Below are positions 23,136 to 31,059 of a stretch of DNA of 33,662 nucleotides, one piece after another. The translations under genes were made by a program, and so were the position numbers. The stretch comes from Bdellovibrio sp. GTDB taxonomy: Bacteria > Myxococcota > SpSt-1050. Location: assembly GCA_020725805.1 (NCBI GenBank), contig DYEF01000012.1, forward strand, positions 1-33,662. The letters run 5' to 3'. Within the stretch, counting starts at the first letter, position 1. Each line of letters begins with the position of its first letter. The notes below the pieces were generated by a model. The model worked only from the letters and a program-made list of their open reading frames with translations. It did no database searches and was not told the DNA's origin.

Positions 23136-25116
23136 GAAAATAATTCTTCTCATTTTGCTGATGCTCGTATCGTTTAATCTTTATGCAGAAAAGGTGATAC
23201 CTTACGGCAAGGAGAATTATTTTATCTCCCTGATAAAGCCGTACGACCAGAGTTTTAATAATTACGCTCTGAAAAATATCTACATAAGCCGCGATAACGT
23301 CAGATATGAATTCTGTAAAAAAGAGTGTTTTTATGTTGTATTAAAAAGCAGGGCAGATAGCGATAAACCCGCGGCAGTTTCAAAGAATTTTGTTCTCTAT
23401 GTCGACGGGGACGTTTTATCACTGGATCTGAAACCTCTGCTGGATGTAATCGTTCGGAATGACACAGGTAAGGTATATGAACTTGCCGACAATGTCAGGC
23501 CTGCAATGACTGAGCCGGATTATAATATAAGGACAATCTATTTTCTGATTATGGCTCTAATCCTGATTTTTATGCTGACTTTGTATAAGAGTACATCAGA
23601 TATAATTACGGCAGGTCTGGACAGGATTGAAAAATATGTTACCAGATTATATCCCGTCCTCTTTTTTCTGATTCTTCTGTTTGCGTCGTATATGAGATTC
23701 AGGAATATTTATCTTCCTCTTGTGGAGGGGGGAAGTGCCCTGAGACTTCTCTTTTCATATGACAGTATTCTTTATAATCTGTTTATTTCCAATGACCCAC
23801 GGCATCCCGGTCTTTACTTTGCCCTCCTGAAACCACTGATTCTCTTTTCTGATTCCCCCGAACATACAGCCAGAATACTGAGTGCTTCTCTATCCGTTCT
23901 GTCGGTGGCTGTTATAGGTTTAATTGTCAGGGATGCAGGTTCTGTAAATTCACTTTTTGCGATGCTTATTCTTTCTGTCCACCCCGAGTATATATATCGT
24001 TCCCGTGAGATAACCGATATAAGTCTCTTTGTCCTGACTTCCCTGATGGCAATAGGTTTTCTGATGAAGTCAGAGGTAACGGACAAGAGATTATATAAGA
24101 TACTGTTCGTGCTTTTTGTCGTTCTCTCCTGTCTCTCATCATATGCGGCGTATGTTAATTTGATGGCATTTCTGTTTTATCTCTTGCTTACCGGCAGAAT
24201 GAAGGTTTACTGGAAATACCTTTTAACAGGTCTTCTTTTTGTTCTGCCTTATGTTTTTAAGATATTGTTTTCCCTGAGAGAGGAATTTTCTACGAGAGCC
24301 GTGGCTGACAGATTTCCGCATATTGTGTGGGGGAGTAACTCACTTCTGGAATTTTCACAGAGGTCTCTTGCCCTTCTTTTTGCCGGAGAGCAGACCCAGA
24401 TTCTTCTCCTCTTGCTGGTTATCGGTCTCGTGTTGTGGTATAAAAATCCGGAATTTAATCTTTTGTTTCTCTCTCTCTTCCTGGCTAATCTGGGGTTTGT
24501 GCTCTTGTCGGTCTTCTTCAGAATGATGCCTTATTATTTCATCTTTCTGCCCGTATCATATATCCTTGTTGTCTCGTATCAGAAGGGGAGTAATCTTTCT
24601 TTGTTCGGCAGATTGTTTAGTTTGATTATGCTGATATTTGCATTTTTATCGTTCTATAACAATCTGAAGGAGAGATTCGAGACTACTTTTATTCAGGGTT
24701 ATCATCTCAGGACGAATCCGGCGCTTATTGTAAAGACAATAAAATCCCTTAATGTAAAAGATGTAGTAATAGATATAGAAAACAATAAGCATACTATAGG
24801 CTATTACTTCTTTGAAAATCCGTATGATGTCCTCATCAAAAGCGGCTGTGATTCGACCCCCGATGAAGTAATGATATGCAGGGAGGATAAGAGCGGCAGG
24901 AGCATAACGGCACTTACAAAGACTCTGAGTCTCTCAGAAGGATGGGAGAAGGAGTCTGTAAACAGATTCAGGCAGCTTCCCTATGAAGATTTCTGTTTTG
25001 TATATGATGTCAAATATCCGAATACAATACTGCTCGGTTACGTCAGCAACATCTGTACCCCTGTATCACTGGGAGAAAAATATCTTGTATACAGGTGCAG
25101 TTCTCAGGTCAGGTAA
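23128..25116 (+). CDS. GT-C-like membrane protein with N-terminal periplasmic domain
   Basis: The ATG at 23128 gives about 662 residues starting with a clean signal peptide (LLILLMLVSFNLYA). An extracytoplasmic domain of about 115 residues (about 20-135) follows. From about residue 137 there are around ten or eleven hydrophobic segments. DPRHPGLYF (Asp223-Phe231) resembles the H-P-P-L-Y motif of GT39/PMT-type mannosyltransferases, and SREITDISLF follows. A large C-terminal periplasmic domain completes the protein. A lipid-linked-sugar glycosyltransferase is the best guess; the N-terminal domain is not typical. Its start overlaps tadA by 8 bases (ATGCCTAA). It runs convergently into the HD-GYP-like gene with an 8-base overlap. 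Confidence 0.7.
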   Translation: MPKKIILLILLMLVSFNLYAEKVIPYGKENYFISLIKPYDQSFNNYALKNIYISRDNVRYEFCKKECFYVVLKSRADSDKPAAVSKNFVLYVDGDVLSLDLKPLLDVIVRNDTGKVYELADNVRPAMTEPDYNIRTIYFLIMALILIFMLTLYKSTSDIITAGLDRIEKYVTRLYPVLFFLILLFASYMRFRNIYLPLVEGGSALRLLFSYDSILYNLFISNDPRHPGLYFALLKPLILFSDSPEHTARILSASLSVLSVAVIGLIVRDAGSVNSLFAMLILSVHPEYIYRSREITDISLFVLTSLMAIGFLMKSEVTDKRLYKILFVLFVVLSCLSSYAAYVNLMAFLFYLLLTGRMKVYWKYLLTGLLFVLPYVFKILFSLREEFSTRAVADRFPHIVWGSNSLLEFSQRSLALLFAGEQTQILLLLLVIGLVLWYKNPEFNLLFLSLFLANLGFVLLSVFFRMMPYYFIFLPVSYILVVSYQKGSNLSLFGRLFSLIMLIFAFLSFYNNLKERFETTFIQGYHLRTNPALIVKTIKSLNVKDVVIDIENNKHTIGYYFFENPYDVLIKSGCDSTPDEVMICREDKSGRSITALTKTLSLSEGWEKESVNRFRQLPYEDFCFVYDVKYPNTILLGYVSNICTPVSLGEKYLVYRCSSQVR

Positions 25117-26425
25117 TTGAGATATTTACGTTGTCCAGATTTGTTGCGGCATAATACCGCATAAGCCTTATGAACAGGTTCAGTATAAACGGGTCGAATT
25201 TATAGGTCATCTCACGTGCCATAATCCTGACGGCATCATTTACAGTAAATGCCTTTCTCCACGGTCTGTTGCTTGTGAGAGCGTCATATACATGGGAAAC
25301 CGAGAGTATACGGCTGTATATCCCTATCGGTGATTTTGCAATACTTCCGGGATTTTTGTATGCCTCATCAGGGTTTTTGAGGCTCCTTGCAAAATCAATG
25401 TTGTATTCTGAAATTGCAATTATCCTCTCCATCAGATTCTTGTCGAGTGTCCTCGAACGAAGGAGGAGTTTAATAGTGTATAACGGAATCTTGGCGACTT
25501 CCTGCTTTTCTACCGGTGTGAGTGTCCCTTTCTTGTTGAGAATACTTTCACTGATATTGATCTTGCCTATATCGTGGATGAATCCCAGCATTGCACAGTC
25601 GGTCAGTTGTTCCTTGCTGAGGCCGAGTTCTATACCGATAATAATGTTCATCATTGCCGTATTTACCGAATGATAATAAAGATAATCCTCTTCGCTTCTG
25701 ACAGTCGAAACGCCGATAAAGTTCTGGGAATCGCTTTTACAGAGTTCGACAAGGTCCCTTATCATTCTGATACCGCGGTTGAGCTGGACCGGTTCTCCTC
25801 TGCCTTTCAGAAATTCTGTATAACTCTTTATAAACTGGACCGACCTTGCATATACTACCATACTGTATTTTTTGCGGTCTATCTTGACATTGTCTTCTGC
25901 TCCCTGTTCCATGCCGGCCAGCAGTTCTTTTATCTTTTTATATTTGGACATTTTTATTGATACGAGCTTTCTTGATTCCGAACCGTCCTCTTTTATCTCT
26001 TCTTTGAGATTTTTCGAAAAAATGAAGAGAAAATTCTTGAGTTCGTCGACCGTAACGGGCTTGTCAACCACGAATCCTCCGAGGTCTCTAGCCTTCATTT
26101 CTTCGGATATATATTTCAGATTCTCTATAGTTGATATGTCGAGTTTTATGAAGCCGTTGTTTAGATAGACGACGTTTTCGCTCAGAATAAGATTGAGTGC
26201 ACCGTCCTTGTTGATGATGAAATTGATTATATCCCTCATCTGTGCCAGAGGCTTTTCGAAGATGGCATTATCTGGGTCGTGAATCTTGACTGTTCTGATA
26301 AGCATATACAGTAATGTCAGCAGCTGTTTCCCGTGTTGCTGTACCTTGGCATCGGCCTCTCTGGACTTCTGTCCCTGTGGTTTCTCTGCTGATGAAAACT
26401 GTTTCGGGTCGATATAATCTGACAT
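25109..26425 (-). CDS. Degenerate HD-GYP-type protein
   Basis: The 438-residue protein has an N-terminal module (about 30-160) and a C-terminal HD-GYP-like domain (about 240-430). HD-GYP enzymes hydrolyse c-di-GMP. Here the first His (His252) and HDIGK (His284, Asp285) are present. The later metal ligands are missing: the HP.. position reads PLYTIKL, and the HHE..DGSGYP signature is replaced around IAISEYNIDFARSLKNPD. Catalysis is therefore doubtful and a sensor or effector role is more likely. The late RILSVSHVYDALTSNRPWRKA matches the HD-GYP helix. It lies three bases after the HEAT-like gene, whose N-terminal module it shares. Confidence 0.82.
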   Translation of the reverse strand: MSDYIDPKQFSSAEKPQGQKSREADAKVQQHGKQLLTLLYMLIRTVKIHDPDNAIFEKPLAQMRDIINFIINKDGALNLILSENVVYLNNGFIKLDISTIENLKYISEEMKARDLGGFVVDKPVTVDELKNFLFIFSKNLKEEIKEDGSESRKLVSIKMSKYKKIKELLAGMEQGAEDNVKIDRKKYSMVVYARSVQFIKSYTEFLKGRGEPVQLNRGIRMIRDLVELCKSDSQNFIGVSTVRSEEDYLYYHSVNTAMMNIIIGIELGLSKEQLTDCAMLGFIHDIGKINISESILNKKGTLTPVEKQEVAKIPLYTIKLLLRSRTLDKNLMERIIAISEYNIDFARSLKNPDEAYKNPGSIAKSPIGIYSRILSVSHVYDALTSNRPWRKAFTVNDAVRIMAREMTYKFDPFILNLFIRLMRYYAATNLDNVNISIT

Positions 26426-26428
26426 TGC

Positions 26429-28219
26429 TTATTTCCCCTGTAATCTCTTTTTTATTAAATCTGCTGCAAGGAGAATCTCCTTTTTTATGGCGTCACTGCA
26501 GTTTTCGTTCTTTGAATGTTTTATCAGGTACTGGTAGGTGATAAGCGAGGGGGAGGAGGTGAGAGCCTTTATAAGCAGCCTTTTCTTTTCATCTGATTTT
26601 CCCTTCGAAAAGAGCGAGCCCTTTTCGTTGAATACGGAATCGAGGTAGGTCTCTATCTGCGGAAGTTCGATCAGGTCTGCCATTCTGGTATAGAGCAATA
26701 GCCTGTGGGAGTCTTCCAGTCTGAAATTTTCGTCGAGAAGCATTTTGAGGATTATGTTTGCCTGTCTTTCCTCATTCATCTGGTTGAGTGCTTTAATTAT
26801 GTTGTCTCTGCCGGAAATCTTGTTCTGCTCGAGGTATTTTATTATCTCCTTCTCGGCTTTCTCGGAATTATCCGCTGCAATTATTTCGAGTGCCTTTAGA
26901 ACTATCTGCGGAACCTGTGAGGCAAGCAGGGGGAGGACGGCATCTGTTTTGCCTTCAAACTCCACATCTTTTATCGTCTCAAGTGCGGACAGGACTAGAT
27001 TCATCTTTTTTGAACTGAGAAGATTTATCCAGATTGTTTCGTAGTTGGTACGCGGCTTTTTTAATATTTCCAGTACGGCATTCAGGTTTTCCTGAATTTC
27101 TATCTGTTCTATAAAATGCGGTATCTTTGTATAGGATGTCTCATTGAGCTGGTCCATAATTGTTTTTATGGATTCGGTATTTTCTATCTTCTTGTTTCTG
27201 AGTAGCTGGAATATTCTCTCGAGCCTCAGGTCTGTATTTATCTCCTGCTGTATTCTGAGTCTGAGCTGCATCAGCCTTTCCCTGCTGCTCTGGGTAAGTG
27301 AGGTGTTTACTGATTCCTTCTCGATTTCTGTCAGGAATTCAGCGACTTTTGCAGGGTCGTCGAGCAGGAGAATGTAGTCCATAATAAGGACATAATTTTC
27401 AAGAACATCCTGCAGTTCTACATCATTGATGTCGGATTTCAGTATTGCGAGCAGGATTCTCTTTATGCGGTTAATGCGGGTTTGCTCGTTTTCTGTCAGA
27501 AAGAATTCCTGAATTGTCTGCCTTATTTCAGGCTTGATCAGTTCGGGTTTTTTCTGGAGACCTTTTATCTGCTCAACAGAGTCAAGCTGCATTCCGATAT
27601 CTGATGCCGATAACCTTGCAAAACCTATTGCTTCATTCGATTGTGATGCGAGTTTCTGCTCCAGAAAACTCATTATCGTATCCATTTCGATTTTTTCATT
27701 CTCGTTTTCGCCGCCTTCTGCATCTGAAAAAGAGACACCGCCTTCGATTACTGTCAGTTCTATATTTTCGAGATTTGCGAGCCATAGCTGAGAGACTGTA
27801 TCCTCTGCCTGATTTGACACCTGTGACTGTCCGGATACAATCAGGACAAACTGTAGAAATTCGTTGAGCGAGAGCCCCTGTTTGAAGGTAATGCGTCTTA
27901 CACCATCTCTGAAGAATCTGTATGATATGTTGCTGTACTGGTCTGTGTTCTTATAGACCTCGGCATTCATATATCTGAAGGAATATGGTTCGACACGGAT
28001 TACAAGTGATTCGTTCTGTTTCAGGAATTTTTCGAGTAGTCTGTATGCCGGTTCGACAAATTCCGGAAATCTGTCCTTGTTGTGTTTGTATATGGCTATG
28101 GTTTTTATCGATTTGACAATGTTGTGAAAGATTTCTTCGACGAGAGGGATTCGTCTGTCATCCTCTCTGCTCTTATCTGTTATGTTACCGGCGATGCCTT
28201 TCTGAATATCATCTGGCAT
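26429..28219 (-). CDS. HEAT-repeat-like protein, partner of the HD-GYP-like gene
   Basis: The 596-residue cytoplasmic protein has no signal peptide. Residues about 25-135 form a module like that of the HD-GYP-like protein, with IAIYKHNKDRFPEF, VEPYSFRYMNAEVY and FFRDGVRRITFKQGLSLNEF at equivalent points. The centre is an acidic, helical stretch. The C-terminal half is a run of helical pairs resembling HEAT repeats (such as VLPLLASQVPQIVLKALEII). Such proteins usually scaffold other proteins. It is co-directional and almost adjacent (3 bases) to the HD-GYP-like gene, which suggests a joint role. A divergent promoter region separates it from the TPR-PEGA gene. Confidence 0.78.
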   Translation of the reverse strand: MPDDIQKGIAGNITDKSREDDRRIPLVEEIFHNIVKSIKTIAIYKHNKDRFPEFVEPAYRLLEKFLKQNESLVIRVEPYSFRYMNAEVYKNTDQYSNISYRFFRDGVRRITFKQGLSLNEFLQFVLIVSGQSQVSNQAEDTVSQLWLANLENIELTVIEGGVSFSDAEGGENENEKIEMDTIMSFLEQKLASQSNEAIGFARLSASDIGMQLDSVEQIKGLQKKPELIKPEIRQTIQEFFLTENEQTRINRIKRILLAILKSDINDVELQDVLENYVLIMDYILLLDDPAKVAEFLTEIEKESVNTSLTQSSRERLMQLRLRIQQEINTDLRLERIFQLLRNKKIENTESIKTIMDQLNETSYTKIPHFIEQIEIQENLNAVLEILKKPRTNYETIWINLLSSKKMNLVLSALETIKDVEFEGKTDAVLPLLASQVPQIVLKALEIIAADNSEKAEKEIIKYLEQNKISGRDNIIKALNQMNEERQANIILKMLLDENFRLEDSHRLLLYTRMADLIELPQIETYLDSVFNEKGSLFSKGKSDEKKRLLIKALTSSPSLITYQYLIKHSKNENCSDAIKKEILLAADLIKKRLQGK

Positions 28220-28235
28220 AATAAAACCTTTTCAG

Positions 28236-28266
28236 ACTATATATCACAGAGTAAGTACATTTTCAA
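28236..28266 (-). promoter_or_regulatory. Promoter for the HEAT-like / HD-GYP-like pair
   Basis: On the minus strand TTGAAA (28261-28266) is followed 19 bases later by TATAGT (28236-28241). TATATA at a 17-base spacing (28238-28243) is an alternative -10. It faces away from the promoter at 28297. Confidence 0.45.
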
Positions 28267-28296
28267 TTATTCTGTTGCTTCCTGTATATATAATCC

Positions 28297-28327
28297 TTGA
28301 CATTACAGGCGCTTTTGCTAATATAAT
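28297..28327 (+). promoter_or_regulatory. Promoter for the TPR-PEGA gene, both hexamers perfect
   Basis: Perfect TTGACA (28297-28302) and perfect TATAAT (28322-28327) are separated by 19 bases. A TAATAT at a 16-base spacing is also present. Transcription should start near 28334, just ahead of the GAGGAG at 28345. Confidence 0.6.
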
Positions 28328-28360
28328 TCACTAATTGCATTATTGAGGAGCATAAATATA

Positions 28361-29395
28361 ATGTCAAGATTGTCAAAGCTGGTTTTAATATTGGTTGTAG
28401 CAATGGTACTGGGTATGACGGTATTTGCACAGGATGACGGCAAGAAGGAAGAGGCGAAGAAACATTTTGAACTGGGTAAGGCATACTACAAGCAGTCCGA
28501 ATACAACAAGGCGATTGAGGAATTCCAGAAAGCCTATGCGCTCTATGCACACAGCGTCATTCTATACAACATTGCACAGGCATATGAGAAAGAAGGGAAT
28601 ATCCCGATGGCTCTCAGGTTTTTCAGGGAATACCTGAGGGCATCTCCGAATGCGGAAGACAAGAACATTATTCTGATATCGATACAGAATCTTGAGAAGA
28701 AACTTCAGGAAAAGGGCATACAGCAGGTCGGGATTTATTCAACCCCGCCCGAGGCGGAGGTTGCCATAAACGGCAAGGTCATAGGTAAGACACCTTTTGC
28801 AGTTGAGCTGAAACCCGGCAAGTACACACTCTCACTGACGAAAAAAGGATTTATACCGATCGACAAGGAGTTTGTAGTTACGCCGGACAAATCACTCGAA
28901 CTGGATTTTTCGCTCAATGAAATGAATGTTGAAGTTCCCAAACCTGTTCAGGAGGCAAAGAAGAAACCAGAGCCGGTTCCGGAACCAAAGAAAGAAGAGG
29001 CCAAGCCCGTCAAGACTGCCGAGCCTTCACCTGCAGCAGTCAGTAAGAGCGATAAATCCGGGACCAGATTATGGACATATATCATCGGAGGGACGGGGGT
29101 TGTGCTGACCGGGACCGGAGTAGTTTTCGGTATTATGGCAAATTCTGCCGAATCTGACCTCAAGAGCAGCAAGAATGTAACAAGGAGTCAGGATGAGGTT
29201 CAGAATCTCGCAGATAATGCCCAGAACTACGCAATGCTAGCAAATGTCTTTTATGGTGCAGGAGCGGCATGTCTGGTATCGGCTACAGTCCTCTTTTTTA
29301 TTGAGGGGAAAGGTGACAAGAAGGAATCTGCCCAGAATTTCGGCATTATGCCTTATAAGGAAGGTGTTTTCTTTTCCTATGGTGGCAGTTTTTAG
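28361..29395 (+). CDS. Exported TPR-PEGA domain protein
   Basis: The ATG at 28361 (GAGGAG about ten bases before) gives 344 residues. The order is a signal peptide (cleavage likely after VFA, residue 23), two TPR-like helical pairs (about 30-95), and a PEGA domain (about 123-185) with YSTPPEAEVAINGKVIGKTP. A Lys/Pro/Glu-rich linker (about 192-225) and two hydrophobic segments (about 238-260 and 292-315) follow. PEGA domains are beta-sandwich modules common in surface proteins of deltaproteobacterial lineages. The two C-terminal hydrophobic segments suggest it is embedded in a membrane. It is the first of three co-directional envelope genes. Its exact role is not known. Confidence 0.85.
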   Translation: MSRLSKLVLILVVAMVLGMTVFAQDDGKKEEAKKHFELGKAYYKQSEYNKAIEEFQKAYALYAHSVILYNIAQAYEKEGNIPMALRFFREYLRASPNAEDKNIILISIQNLEKKLQEKGIQQVGIYSTPPEAEVAINGKVIGKTPFAVELKPGKYTLSLTKKGFIPIDKEFVVTPDKSLELDFSLNEMNVEVPKPVQEAKKKPEPVPEPKKEEAKPVKTAEPSPAAVSKSDKSGTRLWTYIIGGTGVVLTGTGVVFGIMANSAESDLKSSKNVTRSQDEVQNLADNAQNYAMLANVFYGAGAACLVSATVLFFIEGKGDKKESAQNFGIMPYKEGVFFSYGGSF

Positions 29396-29423
29396 CTGTT
29401 TTGAACTGTAAGGAGTATTTTAT

Positions 29424-29813
29424 ATGAAGAAGAGAAGATGTATCTTCATATCGGTTTTTATGGTGTTTATTTTTGCTTCTGTCAGTCTTCAGGGATGTGT
29501 GGGGCCTATATGGTCTGCAGCTCTGATTGTGGATGCCACGAGTAATTTTAAGGCTGCAAAGACAGTCGATGCAGAGAAGTATGCACCGTATGAATATTAT
29601 ATGGCCGAGGAGTATCTGCATAAGGCAAGACAAAAAGAGGCCTATGGCCAGTTTGAAAGAGCAGTGGATTATGCAAAGGTAGCGAGAGATATGGCAATAG
29701 CTGCCCAGAAGAAATCTCACGATGCCAAGGCTCAGGAATCAGGTCCTTCCGTAATTAATCCCTCCGGCTCTGAAGGTCCGGCCGATAAGGTTAACCAGAT
29801 CAATACTCAGTAA
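29424..29813 (+). CDS. DUF4398-like lipoprotein
   Basis: The 129-residue protein has a lipoprotein signal ending SLQGC (Cys25). The body is a helical pair rich in Ala, Glu and Lys (about 48-105), with APYEYYMAEEYLHKARQKEA typical of the DUF4398 family, and a short Gly/Ser/Pro-rich tail follows. Family members are small envelope lipoproteins often found next to OmpA-like genes, as here. The same helical pattern appears in the next gene's N-terminal part, suggesting duplication. It is 28 bases downstream of the TPR-PEGA gene and 13 bases upstream of the OmpA lipoprotein. Confidence 0.8.
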   Translation: MKKRRCIFISVFMVFIFASVSLQGCVGPIWSAALIVDATSNFKAAKTVDAEKYAPYEYYMAEEYLHKARQKEAYGQFERAVDYAKVARDMAIAAQKKSHDAKAQESGPSVINPSGSEGPADKVNQINTQ

Positions 29814-29826
29814 AAGGGGTTCGTAT

Positions 29827-30936
29827 ATGATGAATAAAATAAGTATTCTTTCTGCTGTTTGTATCCTGTTTCTCTTTTGTATCAGTTGCAGCACAAGCAG
29901 TGTAATAAATGCACAGGTTTCGGCGCTCAGGAAAGACCTGAATACCGCGATAGAAAAAGGTTCGAAGAAGTGTGCTCCTATGGAGACCGCAATTGCAGAG
30001 TCGGAGCTAAGATTTGCAGAGGATGAGTCTTCCGAGGGAAATTCTGTTCTTGCCGACAGGCACATTGCGGAAGCCAAAATTTATACAGCCAAGGCGCTCG
30101 AAATTGTCAATAAGAATCCCGAACTCTGTATGCCGGTAAAGGTACTTGTAAAAGAGCCTCCGAAACCGGTTATCATTGCCAAGAAAGAGGTAGACCTCTG
30201 CAAGATTGATTCCGACAATGACGGACTTATGGACTGCGAGGATAAGTGTCCGAATGATTACGGAACCGTCGAGTTCAACGGATGTCCGCCACCTGACAGG
30301 GACGGAGACGGGATTACGGACGATAAGGATAAATGTCCGGATGTGCCGGGCCTTCCCCAGTTCGAAGGCTGTCCCGATACGGACGGTGACGGAATTCCGG
30401 ACGAACAGGATAAATGTCCTACAGTGCCGGGTATTCCGGCCTGTCAGGGTTGTCCCGATACGGACGGTGATGGTATCTGTGATCCTGATGATAAGTGTCC
30501 CAAGGAGGCAGGCGTACCGGAAGAGCAGGGCTGCCCCAAAAAGTATACCCTTGTGGTTGTGAACAAGGAGTCCAAACAGATTGAGATAAAAGAACAGGTT
30601 CACTTTGCAACCGGAAAGGCGAAGATACTGAAAGACTCATTTGAACTTCTTCATCAGGTTGCTCTTGTCCTCAAGGACAATCCGGGGTTCAAGGTCGAGG
30701 TTCAGGGACATACGGATAATGTCGGAGGAAAGGCTTACAACAAGAAACTTTCTCAGGCGAGGGCAAATGCAGTCAGAGACCATCTGATAAAGGTTGAGGG
30801 GATTGAACCGGACAGACTCATTGCAAAGGGTTATGCCTTTGATGTCCCGATAGCCTCCAACAAGACCGAGAAGGGTAGAGCCCTTAACAGAAGGGTCGAG
30901 TTCCACGTCATCTCGGGTATGGATGAGCAGAAATAG
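29827..30936 (+). CDS. OmpA-family lipoprotein with thrombospondin type 3 repeats
   Basis: The 369-residue outer-membrane lipoprotein has a lipobox ending CISC (Cys21). Residues about 28-100 form a DUF4398-like helical region. Residues about 127-236 hold four Ca-binding TSP3-type repeats with D.D.DG....DKCP motifs. The C-terminal OmpA peptidoglycan-binding domain (about 255-363) contains GHTDNVG (Asp297) and SQARANAVRDHL (Arg312), the residues that bind diaminopimelate in OmpA-like proteins. The likely job is to tie the outer membrane to the cell wall, in a Pal-like arrangement with a calcium-rigidified spacer. It closes a three-gene envelope run with the TPR-PEGA and DUF4398-like genes. Confidence 0.92.
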   Translation: MMNKISILSAVCILFLFCISCSTSSVINAQVSALRKDLNTAIEKGSKKCAPMETAIAESELRFAEDESSEGNSVLADRHIAEAKIYTAKALEIVNKNPELCMPVKVLVKEPPKPVIIAKKEVDLCKIDSDNDGLMDCEDKCPNDYGTVEFNGCPPPDRDGDGITDDKDKCPDVPGLPQFEGCPDTDGDGIPDEQDKCPTVPGIPACQGCPDTDGDGICDPDDKCPKEAGVPEEQGCPKKYTLVVVNKESKQIEIKEQVHFATGKAKILKDSFELLHQVALVLKDNPGFKVEVQGHTDNVGGKAYNKKLSQARANAVRDHLIKVEGIEPDRLIAKGYAFDVPIASNKTEKGRALNRRVEFHVISGMDEQK

Positions 30937-30937
30937 C

Positions 30938-31019
30938 TGATATCCGGCTATTACAGATAAATTTTGAAACATTTCCCAACTAATCAGGACAGATTCGGCT
31001 CGTCGGATATCAAATTTTT
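30938..31019 (+). terminator. Inverted repeat after the OmpA lipoprotein gene
   Basis: Perfect 9-base arms TGATATCCG (30938-30946) and CGGATATCA (31004-31012) are separated by 57 bases and followed by five T (31015-31019). This may be a long-loop terminator. The loop is larger than normal for an intrinsic terminator. Confidence 0.4.
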
Positions 31020-31021
31020 CC

Positions 31022-31050
31022 TTGACAATTATCAAGCATCCTTAGAGTAT
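31022..31050 (+). promoter_or_regulatory. Possible promoter for the CCA/poly(A) polymerase gene
   Basis: A perfect TTGACA (31022-31027) lies directly after the inverted repeat. At 17 bases spacing the -10 reads GAGTAT; TAGAGT at a shorter 15-base spacing is the alternative. The ATG at 31060 follows within ten bases of the -10, so the transcript leader would be very short. Confidence 0.3.
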
Positions 31051-31059
31051 TGAAGGGCT

